Assembly (NCBI GenBank): GCA_905147135.1
Contig: LR990043.1
Coordinates: 18,353,584-18,417,583 of the forward strand
Direction: 5' to 3'
DNA from: Blastobasis lacticolella
Taxonomy: Eukaryota; Arthropoda; Insecta; Lepidoptera; Blastobasidae
DNA length: 64,000 nucleotides
This document shows positions 21,936 to 31,802 of this stretch, one piece after another. Every line of letters begins with the position of its first letter. Positions within the stretch are counted from its first letter, which is position 1. A model generated the notes under the pieces. It made no database searches. It was not told the DNA's origin and saw only the letters and a program-made list of their open reading frames with translations. Both the position numbers and the translations under genes were made by a program.

Positions 21936-22339
21936 ATTGTATGGAATCTGTTGTCGTTTAACCGGCTTATAAGCTAATTGACTACAATATTCCATAATAG
22001 CGGTGATGAGACCCCACCCTTTGGGCATTCCCTAGCGACTACTGCTGTGGTTGTGTTATTGGTCGTTATTTGTACGGACCTGCGTCTCAGTATTGAGTCG
22101 ATTCATCCGGCTACGGTATCCTTTACTCCGTGCTTAATCAGTGCCTGATTGATGCTACCAAAGTGTGTTTTGTCAAAAGCACCTTCTATGTCTATGAAGA
22201 CTCCTAGAGTGGATTGCTTAGACGCCATAGCGTGTTTGATGTGACTCGTTACGCTATGCAACGCTGATTCTGTGCTTTTACCTGCAGTGTAAGCATGCTG
22301 ATTTTAGTGGAGAAAGTACTTTATTAGCGCCGTGTCTCT

Positions 22340-23444
22340 GCTGTCTTCTTCGTCTCGCGCGTGCGCGAAGCGCACGTGCGGGGAGACCGCTTTTGGGCGG
22401 AGCCCACGGGCGGTGAAGTGGGTGCGCGGCCCGTAGAGACGGGCCTTCGTTGGGTTTAGCGCCTTCATCACCTCCCCCGCGGTCGGGCGCACTGGGCGCG
22501 GGACCGGCGTAGGGCGGCTTCCGGGCGCGAACCTTCGGGGTTGGGGCTGCCACTGGCGTGGCAGAAGCGTCGCCGGAGCCTGCAGGTGTCAACCTCGTGA
22601 GAGGGACCTCCTGCGGCTGCCGGGGGTCTCGTCCGGAGGTGGGGGCCACGGGACATAGTCGCTCAACGGCCCCCGCGTTGCTGCCCAATTGCGGCTAACG
22701 CTCGGGGCCCGGCGCAGTTAGATCCGTCGACCCGTAGGGACGGAAATGCAGCGCCGGGCAGTCGATCCGGTGGGGTTCGCCGCCGGGCGCCGGCGGCGGG
22801 CGTCAAGTCAGGTAGGGTGCCGCGAGCGGTGCTCAGCGGCCGTAGAGTCCGGTGGGGGTGGGGTGCAGGGTCTCAAACCGAAGGGAGTCCTCCTGCACCC
22901 GATGTCGCATCAGGAGTGGTGTCAAATCAGGTGTTGCGTCGCCGTTGTCGAGATGAGTCGACGGCGACGCGGCGTCAGGTTAGGGCCGCGCGGCGGCTAC
23001 GCGATTCGCGGTACGCGGGTGCGCGTGCGCGGCGGGATGTGGGGCGCTTCTCAGCGCGGCGTCGTCTCCGGTGGGGGACCGCCACTTCAACGGGATCTCA
23101 GCAGAGAGCCCGGAGTGACGGTCGGGGTGCGGACGGTCTCGCGCCTAAGACTGCGTCCGCTGGTCTGGATCGGTAGATTCGGCGATCGGGAGGTACGCAC
23201 GCGCCCGCACAGCCCGAATCCAGCCCGGCGTTGGCTGGATGGCGGCGGCGGCCCCGTCGGCGGGGTTAGACGACGGCGGGGCGCATGTGCCGCGACACAA
23301 CATCATGTTGTGCGCGACACATTGTTGTGGGCTCGTGTGCGGCTTCGTCGGCTCGGCGGGCGGAGGGAACAGGCGCGGTGGTGCTCGACCTCACGGCGGC
23401 GCGGCGCTCGACGTCTGCTCGCGGCGCGGCGTAGGCTGATCCGA
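22340..23444. mobile_element. 1.1-kb GC-rich insertion in I-type LINE
   Basis: It is a sharply bounded, CpG-rich block in AT-rich surroundings. On the minus strand the LINE reads ICDSDIRD up to 23445 and resumes RDTALIKYFLH at 22335. TCTCTGCTGTC (22335-22345) and TCTCTAATGTC (23445-23455) look like a target duplication with two differences. Several long open frames exist on both strands, as expected from GC content, and none has a recognised domain. Confidence 0.65.
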
Positions 23445-24059
23445 TCTCTAATGTCGCTGTCGCATATTCTTTCTAGTACCGTCAGCAGGAACGATGTCAG
23501 ACTAAAGGCCTAAAAGCTATGGATTGTGTGCAGTCACTTTTGCCGGGCTTGGGAATAAATACAACCTCTGTCCACTTTAACAGTATATATTTTTAGCAAG
23601 ACTGGCCCTGTATATACTGACCAAATGATCAAGTAGTCTCACCACACCATTTCAGTAGACCGGGGAATATTCCATCCGAGCCTGGTGCCTTGTATGGTAG
23701 GCAACTATCGATTGCTCATCTTACCCTATCTCTGATTAAAACTTTCTCAACTGGTTCTTATTCTGCTTTACTCGGATGGTGTTCCACTGTCTCAATTCAT
23801 TTTAATTTCGCAGCCTGAAAAGTGTGTGCCTAGCAGTAGCTTACATGTCTCCGAGTTCGTTTTGGTGTATGTTTAATCAGGATTGATTAGAGATCCTAGG
23901 TTGTGGACTTTGACGACAGGTCTTATAACTGTTTATAAATTTTGCCCTTTAACCTCAGTGGCTCCGGGGTCACATGTAATACTTGTCACCTGTCTACCAC
24001 CACCAAAAGTTGGCGCAGACTATTTTATTTATTGAACATTATAAAAATAACTTACGTAC

Positions 24060-24713
24060 ATTGATTAAACCCCATCCGGCTAGCATAGCTGGCTCGATAT
24101 AAAGTTGGTGCTTGTTCATAAGGGCCACTCTCTTTACATTTTTGCTAAATTTCAAAGGGAAAAGCAATCTAACAAGAGATATATCGTTCGCCATGTTCTT
24201 TGCGTTATATTCCTCGTGATGTACAAACTGTGCCGCTTTAGAGGATGTGCCGCTAATTTTGTTCTCTGAGCCAGTGTTAATCATAACGAAGGTACGGGGT
24301 ATGGGCAGGCACTCGTCAAAGCAATGAGCGGCGGATACCAAAAAATGTTGGTTGAGTATGGAGCCGCCGCATCCGTACGTCTTTCTATTAGCCTCGTCAT
24401 TGGAGTGCCCGAGCTCACCGCGATTTTGCTTGTTGTTACTAGTGTCACTGTCACTGTCACTGTCACTGTCACTGTCACTGTCACTGCTACTATCATCGTC
24501 AGTGTCACTGTAATCGTCACTCTCACTTTTACTGCCTTCCAAGCGGTTGTCTTGTGGTATAAACGGAAGACATTGGACAACAATGTGTGCCGAGTGAGGG
24601 AAGTCTGTGATGCGCGCATACACGCCGCCGACGATGTGGCCGGTCAGACTTTGCGCCGCGCAAAATGAAACGCTGACGAAAACAATAAAAATATAAACAC
24701 CAGTAAGAGTCAT
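24060..24713 (-). CDS. SP2 exon 1, secreted SD-repeat serine protease
   Basis: The start is taken at the third in-frame ATG (24713, MTLTGVYIFI) because it aligns with the SP1, SP3 and SP4 starts. A longer start at 24731 is possible. The exon is 654 nt, 218 codons, phase 0, with donor GTACGT. In order: signal peptide (to about 21), QSLTGH, IVGG (27-30), Cys48, acidic linker with a run of Ser-Asp (about 62-90), CGGSI (Cys115), SAAHC (catalytic His130, Cys131), Cys135, NDISLVRL (catalytic Asp177), LAGWGLIN (210-218). With exons 2 and 3 all triad residues are present. There is no Arg or Lys before IVGG, so activation is not by a trypsin-like cut. It is likely a secreted endopeptidase; substrate is unknown. 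Confidence 0.88.
24443..24520. repeat. TCACTG hexamer repeat coding Ser-Asp
   Basis: About seven near-perfect TCACTG units plus degenerate neighbours lie inside SP2 exon 1. On the coding strand each unit is AGTGAC or GACAGT, giving Ser-Asp. Slippage changes length without breaking frame. Confidence 0.9.
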
Positions 24714-24880
24714 TTTAGGGATACACATCACGTGTTTCTTAAATTTCTAATTACCAATTACAGCTTTTTTTCTTTGGGTTCATCATATAAACTACGTCAT
24801 TAATTTTTATTGCGCGTAATTAGTTCTCTCGGTTGTTTTATGTATTTCAGGTGCCGATTAATCAAAGAATAAAACCCATG
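24714..24880 (-). promoter_or_regulatory. SP2 upstream region with conserved motif
   Basis: It includes CCGATTAATCAAAGAATAAA (24854-24873), about 140 bp upstream of the ATG, the counterpart of motifs 5' of SP1, SP3 and SP4. No TATA box was assigned with confidence. Confidence 0.5.
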
Positions 24881-25339
24881 ATTAAACTTGTAATCTCGAG
24901 TCATCCATGACGTGTGCGCTTCGCATAAGGATGTTGGTAGGTGGAGAGTCACGAGATGGGGGACGAACAACGGCAACCGTACAGTTCTTTATTAATTACC
25001 ACTCATATTTATAGGCTCATTATACAGACCTTGTTACAAAATTGGCTTGAAACCGTGAAAATATAAAAGAAAAGTAATTTATTTACTCTTTGCTTCTGCT
25101 TGCTAAGAGTAAATAATCTTGATTTTTGTTTAGGTGACTTTTGCAGCTGATGATACCAACTGTGCAGATATTTTCCCATGGCCTTTGGGACAAGACGGAA
25201 ATCATTCGGAGGTTAGGTAGGCTGCCAGCTTTGTGACCGATAAAACTCCCATAAAATTAAGTTTTTGTTTATTGTGAAGCAATTAGCTTACTCCATTCTG
25301 TCCCATTTTCATAGCCCCATCTAACCTCGTAGTATCAAG
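24881..25339. other. No gene recognised
   Basis: This is the intergenic stretch between SP2 and the LINE scraps to the right. Confidence 0.4.
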
Positions 25340-26140
25340 ATGGTTTTTCACATATCCCTATTAACTTATTTATTACAAAAAATATGTAAAGGGCTCCCAA
25401 AGACTACGACAAATTGTAGTCACATAAATAAGATATTGTGCCATACACCGACAGAGATGATAAGAACGGTTGTGATGCCGATGGACAAGAATAAAACTAG
25501 AGATCTCACCGATCTAATTAACTATCGGCCAATTTCGTTGGCTACAGTAAAAGCGAAGGTGTGTACAGTATGCTTAATGACAGTACAGTGCAGTACATGA
25601 CAGTACAATGCAGACAGTATGTTTAATGGACATGTCAAAAGGTATGTGCAGCCTTATGATAAATAGTTCGAATTCCGACCTGCGGGGCTATTGGCTAACT
25701 CAGTTGACAACTGTATTTGACACTAGATAATTCTACACCACGTCATCTACGTTGAAAACTGGCAATAGCGTCTACCAAATTAGAGTAGTGTCAGATTTTT
25801 TATGTCAAATTCAGTTGTCCACTGAGATAGCCGATAGGCCCTCAGGACTGTCCACGGAGAATGCCATATTGTGCCTTGAGCATACTGTCACATACTAAAA
25901 TAATCGTAACACACCCGTTTACGGTTATTTTTTGACCTGTTGAATGCATTTCACCTGGTTTGCTACGATATATTATGGAAAAAGTTAACAGAGTTTTTCC
26001 GTTGTTTTTCCCAACAAAGACCTCTGTCTAATCATAACACGAAATATATGAACTACTCAGGTCGTCTATTACTCTTGGTGCAACTATTACGAGAAGGATG
26101 GATTATAGCTGCTATTTTGATGACACTGCAGATTAGGTGA
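25340..26140 (+). mobile_element. Two degraded LINE RT fragments
   Basis: 25460-25600 encodes VVMPMDKNKTRDLTDLINYR then PISLAT, an RT motif 0/1 segment. 25937-26080 encodes NAFHLVCYDILWKKLTE, resembling the AFD palm motif. The sequence between is unrelated. Both are inactive relics. Confidence 0.6.
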
Positions 26141-26372
26141 ACATTATTGGCTTATAAGTCTTGTTTAAAAAGTCTATCTCAGGAGAATAATAGAATGATT
26201 GAGAAGCTAGGTGAACTTAGTGTATTTTGCTAACGTTCCTGTTGGCGCAATAAGAAATTACTTTGATAGAATCAGCTTTTAATAAGACCGAAGAAGATAA
26301 GGTGGAATTTCAGCCATCTTGAAAATGCATCTTAAAAACATGGGCTTGTAATCTATACATAATCTTCTAATA

Positions 26373-26500
26373 TAAAACAAAGTCGCTTCCCGCCGTCTGT
26401 ATCTATGTACGCTTAGATCTTTTAAGCTACGCAACAAAATCTGTTGCGTAGTTTAAAAGAATACGTTTTTCAACAATAAAAATGTGATTCGAGGGGAAGG
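26373..26500 (+). repeat. Dispersed repeat, AAAGTCGCTT family, copy 2
   Basis: It starts AAAGTCGCTTCCCGCCGTCT and contains a short stem (CTACGCAACA, AAATC, TGTTGCGTAG). It is related to 17737-17868. Confidence 0.55.
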
Positions 26501-26786
26501 TTGGTGTATGCGAACAAAATTGTTTAGCTCGATCGAGTTGAAAGTGAATCGACAAAATAAGTAAGTACTACAATCGAAAGAACGTGATTTATATTATACT
26601 TCTCAACATAGTTGCTCGTGATATGGCTCTTGTTCTAACGGATTTTTTACAATTATTTGTCTAAACTTATTTGTTGGTTAAAAACCTCGTGTAAAACTCG
26701 TCATCATGTACATTTGGCTGTATGCCACCCTGGCTGTTGTTTGGCTCGGGCTACAATAGAGCCCTATGCTAGATGACCAATTTCAG

Positions 26787-27007
26787 TTATGGGTTTCTGT
26801 TCCTATTCCCGCCTGAGGGTTTCGAAGTTTTACTCTTCTTGTTCCCGCTTTTGATTATCGGATATTTTATCTTCCTGTTCAAGTCTCTGTTTTTTGAATG
26901 TTTTTTCTTCTTTTTCAAGTGATTTTTCTTCTTCTTTCCGCCTTTTTTGATTTTTGGAGGTTTTTCCTTCTTATTTCCGCCGAAATCTTCCGTAGGTTTG
27001 TTGCTAT
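26787..27007 (-). CDS. SP3 exon 4, lysine-rich C-terminal tail
   Basis: A strong acceptor (TTTACTTTCTTTTTCAG) precedes 27007 and the open frame runs to a stop at 26787. It starts in phase 1, which matches the single base left by the exon 3 donor, giving His328 then SNKPTEDFGGNKKEKPPKIK. The tail has several K-runs (KKKKNHLKKKKKH), ends GGNRNRNP, and encodes residues 329-400. Charge is strongly positive, opposite to the acidic repeat near the N-terminus. It could instead be an exon of an unrelated gene or an artefact of low complexity; the phase match, strand and position 1.56 kb downstream favour SP3. The longer open frame beginning at 27071 would read through the acceptor and I do not favour it. 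Confidence 0.55.
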
Positions 27008-27289
27008 CTGAAAAAGAAAGTAAATCCTTTACACTGTTGGTGCAAGTGAACGAGTACGAACTCAGGGTCATATTCAGATATTTGTATATTTTTACACCAC
27101 TTCTGTTTCATAAACAAATCTACCTATACCTAAAGGGAAAAGTTAGTAAGTCAGTTTGAGAAGTTAAAGAATTTTCCTAACCTACTGAACCGTTTTGTCA
27201 TTAATAGGAAACGTAATTCTTTAAATATTTTTGTCTAGAAATAATATTTTTTTTGGCAAAACTTTTTATTTATTTGTCATCAACAACAT

Positions 27290-28040
27290 AATCATCATGT
27301 TGATGGTAAGTCCCGGTTGCGTTCTCGCGAGGCACGTGAGGCCCTGGGCTCCGCCTTCCTATTTCTCTTGGTCCACTTCGCTCAGTCTTTGGCATTCTCA
27401 GTGGTGAGTTTGTTGGCTTGCATGCCATTCTTAACGATGTCAGTTCCCGTGCGTGGCGGTGTGGCATAGCTAGACATTTGTTCCCTATGTACATAATATG
27501 CCATACCATCGAAGTCAGCTTTTGTAGTTTATCTACGATGTTACGGGCATGAAGTCTACCCCGAATGTGGGCGTTTCGGACGCAGTATTTGCGAGAAACT
27601 CCACACATCCACCGCAGCATTTTCATTTTCGTGACGCGCAGCCCCTGCTTATGCCGCTCTAATAGAGGTCAGAGGTATCTTACTGACACATAAGCGTACA
27701 GATCTAATGATGGTCTTGTAAACCTGTCTCTTCAGCTTCATCGGTATTTTAGGTATAGAGGGAGATTTTTGATTCACAAATGACACCCGTCAACAAACGC
27801 CATTTTGTGTCTCCGGTTGCGCTAAGTACCGATCCCAGGTAGCTGACCTGATCCATTCGCTTGACCTCATCATAGTCTATGCGAACTGGTAGGGGATCTG
27901 TACTGCTGATGATGTATTATGTCTTCGCCACATTTAGCTTCAGACTCATTTAATTTCTCAAGCCTCCTACCAGTTTTTCACTTGTTGGACTAGTCTACCA
28001 ACAGCAGTCCTAGCTATAGAATCGGAATTGCGGTACATGT
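27290..28040 (-). mobile_element. RTE LINE fragment, C-terminal region
   Basis: Minus-strand MKMLRWMCGVSRKYCVRNAH followed by IRG is a hallmark RTE sequence. Further upstream frames to about 28040 are broken. The 3' flank reads ATCATCATGTTGATG, an RTE tail type. It lies in SP3 intron 3. Confidence 0.75.
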
Positions 28041-28139
28041 TCCGAATAATATCAATGTAGGCCTCAAGTATTTATTTGACTTTTATTTTCTATATTAAGA
28101 ATAACAGCTACAATATTATTCAGAATAACTGACACGTTA

Positions 28140-28230
28140 CACGTTTTAAGAGAAGTAGGTAGCGGGGTATCCCGTTGGAATTGGAGCCCCCGACTGGGGA
28201 AGTACCTCCACCTTACAGAATAAGAATATC
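28140..28230 (+). repeat. Repeat fragment shared with 14390-14480
   Basis: Contains GGAATTGGAGCCCCCGACTG and GGGAAGTACCTCC, the inverse of the 14.4-kb fragment. Confidence 0.55.
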
Positions 28231-28565
28231 GAACATCGTCATAACAAAAGGGTTTTTATTGGCGAAACAATATATTATACATTCAAAAGAAAACTAAAAG
28301 ATTGTTTTGTATACTAAACACAGTATAACCATGCAACTATCGATTTCAATTTCTATTTATTTATTTATTATTGGAGTATCAACAGCTATATAAAACATAA
28401 TAATAAATATTATATAAGAGTCAATAATCCAATTATAGGTCCTCGCCAGTAACTATGAAAATGTTAATCTAATAGATCCATTAATGATATTACACTACCC
28501 CATCCCTACTGTGAGATGTCAAAATTATCATTATCATTGGAAAACGTTTAGTAGTGATTACTCAC

Positions 28566-28720
28566 GACAGTAAAGTCTTGAGGTAGTCGTTGTGATCCAA
28601 TCATAGAATTTTCCGGTCTCAGTGAAGACGGCGATGGATGGGGTCAGGTTTGGCAGCTTGTATGAGACCACTCCCACAATGGCAAATTTCTTCACCATCA
28701 ACCCACTGCCCGAGTCACCT
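28566..28720 (-). CDS. SP3 exon 3, catalytic Ser exon
   Basis: It is 155 nt, acceptor TACCTTACAG, donor GTGAGT. It encodes Q-GDSGSGLMVKKFAIVG, with catalytic Ser279, then VVSYK, AVFTE, KFYDWI and a terminal RLYC. As in SP2, Cys220 and Trp215 are absent. Reading through the donor would stop three codons later at 28558-28560. Because both paralogues keep a donor at exactly this point, I infer splicing to exon 4. Confidence 0.85.
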
Positions 28721-29221
28721 CTGTAAGGTAGCAATAGTATAATGAAAATTTTATGTATTAATTAAAACAGTTACCATGTAAGAAGATTTTTTTTATTTCT
28801 CGTCATATGGGTTTTATTTGAAAAAGGCAATGTTGAATGCTTTGACAGAGCTGATAATTAATTACTGAGCCAGTTGTAAATCTTTTCTCTATCTCACTTA
28901 CCAAAAGAGGATCTAAACCTATATTATTTCAAGTCTAAATGACTTCTCACTTCATAATTTCATACATAAAATATCTTCGATTTGATCGTGATAAGTACGT
29001 ATGACCTTACAATGCTTTCATTCACTTCTGTCACATTTTCGCACTGACACAGAAGTTTCGTTCATCTCCTCTCATTTATCCTCTCTATGTCCTGACCATA
29101 AAATTCAGAATTCCTTTCTTTATCCTAAGCATACTTCTTCTCTACCATTCCAGTTTTTGTGATTTTGTTCCTTTTACTCTTGGTGGAAAAATAATCGATA
29201 TAAAAAGCAATCCCTGCTTAC

Positions 29222-29373
29222 TGTGCTGCGTATCCCTGATCACCTGTAGGATTCTCAAATCCAGCGCATATGGTTGAGGGTGGAAGACTTGATAATAATT
29301 CAAGACAATGCTCGTGACTAAAAATCTTCTGCACGGTAGACTTCATTATCATGGTTCCTGTCTCCCGTTCTTC
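29222..29373 (-). CDS. SP3 exon 2, serine protease
   Basis: It is 152 nt, with acceptor TTCTTACTGCAG-type sequence before 29373 and donor GTAAGC after 29222. It encodes EERETGTMIMKSTV, Cys168 (EHCLELL), Cys182 (STICAGF) and GDQGYAA before the Q-GDSG junction. Tyr stands at the trypsin 189 position and Ala at 191. It is open, with length and phases identical to the SP1 and SP2 exons. The intron to exon 3 is about 500 bp. Confidence 0.85.
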
Positions 29374-29419
29374 CTGCAGTAAGAACTTTCAGTTAGAAAT
29401 TAAGTGTGGAAGTATTATA

Positions 29420-29680
29420 GGAGTCAAGAATAATAATAATCATGTTAGCATTTGTTCCGGTTGTGATCTTAAGCGCGACGGCCCGGGGTCCGCTTTGGCC
29501 ATGATCCAAAATTTGGCAGATCATGTAATTACAGTGGAGCGACTATCGTTTGACCTCCGTGACCCTGTAAACGGGGGAACCTCTCAGATTGGATCATGGT
29601 TACACATTCAGTCGTCTGAATATGTAGGTTTCATCACATGTTTTCCTTCACTGTTACAGCATCTGGTAAAATAATTAGTA
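29420..29680 (-). mobile_element. SINE fragment (no tRNA head)
   Basis: It is the inverse of the SINE body at 47380-47680: GTAATTACAGTGGAGCGACT, ATGGTTACA and GGTTTCATCAC are shared. The tRNA-like head is missing. Confidence 0.6.
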
Positions 29681-29811
29681 AGTATTGTTGTTATCATGAG
29701 TTTACTACGATGGTGAATCAAAAAATTATTTTGGCCGTAGGCCATTTTAGGCATAGTGTTCACCGCTGCTATGAACATTAGCAACACCACTGAAAAAGTT
29801 CTTAAAAACAA
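29608..29811 (-). CDS. Possible small secreted peptide ORF (weak)
   Basis: A 67-codon frame starts MFLRTFSVVLLMFIAAVNTM, which looks like a good signal peptide, followed by KMAYGQNNFLIHHR. From about 29680 it runs into the SINE fragment, so the downstream part is not genuine coding sequence unless it is spliced. It sits in SP3 intron 1. I do not recognise it, and chance is a real possibility. Confidence 0.2.
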   Translation of the reverse strand: MFLRTFSVVLLMFIAAVNTMPKMAYGQNNFLIHHRSKLMITTILTNYFTRCCNSEGKHVMKPTYSDD

Positions 29812-29963
29812 TTAAAATTACTAAATTCCGTAATTCATAAAATTAGTATAGGAAGTAAGTCTAGAAAGTGTAGGAGTAATACACCTGGTTGGAACACTTA
29901 TTGCTTTATCTTCATTACCATAATCACAGTCCATCCGCTGGATTTGCCTCTACATTAGTATAT

Positions 29964-30412
29964 CTTGTCGGTGGAGCAATCGCCACTCTTCTCTACTATC
30001 TGCCAACCTCTTCATCTCTTTATAATTTTCGGCGCTCACTTTTCCTTCACAACCTTCCAATATTCATATCTTGGCCTCATAGGCGTAGGAAGAGGGGGGG
30101 CCGGGTGGGCCGTGCCCACCCCAGAATGGTCTGGTGTCGATCCCAGGATGTACCGATTTAATCAGGGTGATTCGTATTCACTGACTGTACATTATCGAGC
30201 TTCATCGCCCACCTCAGGGGCCAGGCCCCCCTGGAAAATAGCCCTAGATACGCCAATGCTTGGCCTCCCTCTTCCTCTCTTTCCCTCAACTTTGCCTTCT
30301 ATTATCACTCTTAAAAGTTGTCATGTCTTATTAGATGCCCTAGTATCTCCCCCCTTCTGTTATGATTGCTCCACCGACAAGAGTGATACTCTTAAATATA
30401 TGATGATAATGA
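29964..30412 (+). mobile_element. Retroposon with 11-bp target duplication and ATG-type tail
   Basis: CATTAGTATAT flanks it at 29953-29963 and 30413-30423. The 3' end is TATATGATGATAATGA. It also contains an 18-bp perfect inverted repeat (29964-29981 and 30364-30381, CTTGTCGGTGGAGCAATC). A smaller G/C-run element, about 30081-30257, is nested inside. Confidence 0.7.
30081..30257. mobile_element. Small nested MITE with G/C runs
   Basis: It begins GGCGTAGGAAGAGGGGGGGC and ends near CCCTAGATACGCC, giving short inverted ends. It is inserted in the retroposon at 29964-30412. Confidence 0.45.
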
Positions 30413-30454
30413 CATTAGTATATAGGGCATTGCGAGTAGAGAATTCCTTTATGT

Positions 30455-31520
30455 CATAATCATCATAATCCTGGCGTCTGTTAGGGTCCGCTTTCCTACT
30501 CTTTTTTCTCCACTTCGCCCGGTCTCTTACATCCTCGCGTCTCCTATCTTGGGGATTGGATCTGACGATCTAAGACCATGGGTTGGAGGAGGGTTTGTCC
30601 CATACTATGTTTGTCGAATGAAAATAAGTGTTGCTATCCAAAACAGAATGCACCTAATCCGATTAAATACTATTGCAATCGATAAATAAATATGGTTGGA
30701 CAATTCACGATTATCTGTTAAGGGTCTTTTAAAATTTTTGACTAAGTTTGTGTTATTACACACAATTACACAAGTCTTTTTAGTTAGATAAAGATAAGTT
30801 ATTTATGTTGTTAATTAATTTTGTAAATTTTAGACATCCAGACTAAAAGTAATAAAAGTCAAAATTTCGAAAACGAACTTATCCTGGCCGCTTTTTTAGA
30901 TAGGAAGTGAAGACGCGCTTATTCGTGGGAACCCGGACAGCTCCTTTCTTTCGATTTTGTTGAATATTCAAGAACTTTAAACTTTGGATTTGGATCGAGC
31001 CTCCTTGATCTTATCTGCGATTTCCCTCACGCCAAGATTGCCACGAATATTTTTATTACGTACTCGATCGAGTCGCGTAACTCCGCACATTTCCCCGTCT
31101 CGTAGCCATAGAGCATCACATATCTAATTATACTCTTGTATATAAGCCCTTTGAACTTGACAGAGTCACAGATGAGTTCTCAACGTTTGGCTCAGAGAGA
31201 CCTGCAGAGATTCGGGACTTGACATCGAGGCCGATATCGCCATACTCGTGCATCACGGATCCGAGATATTTGGATTCATCTGTTCTAGTGACAGATTCGT
31301 TACCCATATGGGTAACGTGCTGAGTGCTAACGTCGAGATCCGTGCTGCAGCTGGCCATATACTATGTTTGGGCGACATTCAGCTTCAAACCACCGTTTTC
31401 TAGCACATCTTTCTACATGTTTGCCCTGGTCTCAATATCCTACCTAAGCTATCTAATCTATCTGCTCCAGTACAATGTCGTCATCGCACTTCATAAGCGA
31501 AGAAGGCATGTCTTGAATTT
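30455..31520 (-). mobile_element. RTE LINE remnant, discontinuous
   Basis: 30455-30570 has an RTE 3' tail in inverse orientation (CTCCACTTCGCCCGGTCTCT). 31128-31358 on the minus strand encodes ESKYLGSVMHEYGDIGLDVK, a typical RTE stretch. The middle, 30600-31030, holds no recognisable coding sequence. Confidence 0.65.
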
Positions 31521-31802
31521 CCTCTGAGAGGGCATCCAATACAATTATGGTTTTCTACCCAGGTGCCCGGGATCAGGTATATTCCGGTATTTAACGGATT
31601 TCATACCCGGGTATAATCTGAGTGCCATACCCGCGTATTAAAAAACATTCGTTGATGGGCTAATATAAAGCCATAAATACAGGGTGACCTTAGCCTCTGG
31701 ACAAATAATGAAACTCTGTTTAAGACTGCTACTCAGCGGCATCATAAAATAGGTCTTTCTTTAATTAAATTCAAAATTCAAAATTTCTTTATTGATTAGG
31801 AC

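Larger units (their letters stand above)
19523..23960 (-). mobile_element. I-type LINE (RT plus RNase H), carrying three insertions
   Basis: Minus-strand fragments in order are: an endonuclease-to-RT linker and early RT (23450-23960), HAYTAGKSTESALH and FIDIEGAFDKT (22130-22310), a KGGVSSPLLWNIVVN motif (21960-22030), GYADDIAILI (21472-21520), VNPSKTEMVLF to LLGKTWRI (21050-21440), LEVLLGLPPLDL (20490-20600), an RNase H domain (about 20080-20385, TGTGIFSLDLNI), and an AATAAAG signal with an A-rich tail at 19523-19560. RNase H downstream of RT marks the I group. It is pseudogenised. It fills SP2 intron 1 on the same strand as the gene. Confidence 0.82.

Noticed and set aside
22746..23513. Long plus-strand open frame, 255 codons, Arg/Gly-rich
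   Set aside because: It lies in the CpG-rich insert, where long frames occur on both strands by composition. It has no domain and crosses the insert border into LINE sequence.
24281..24668. Frames with Val-Thr repeats on both strands at the SP2 hexamer
   Set aside because: These are other-frame readings of the TCACTG repeat within SP2 exon 1.
26787..27071. Lysine-rich 94-codon ORF as an independent gene
   Set aside because: The first 20 codons precede a strong splice acceptor and look intronic. It fits better as SP3 exon 4.
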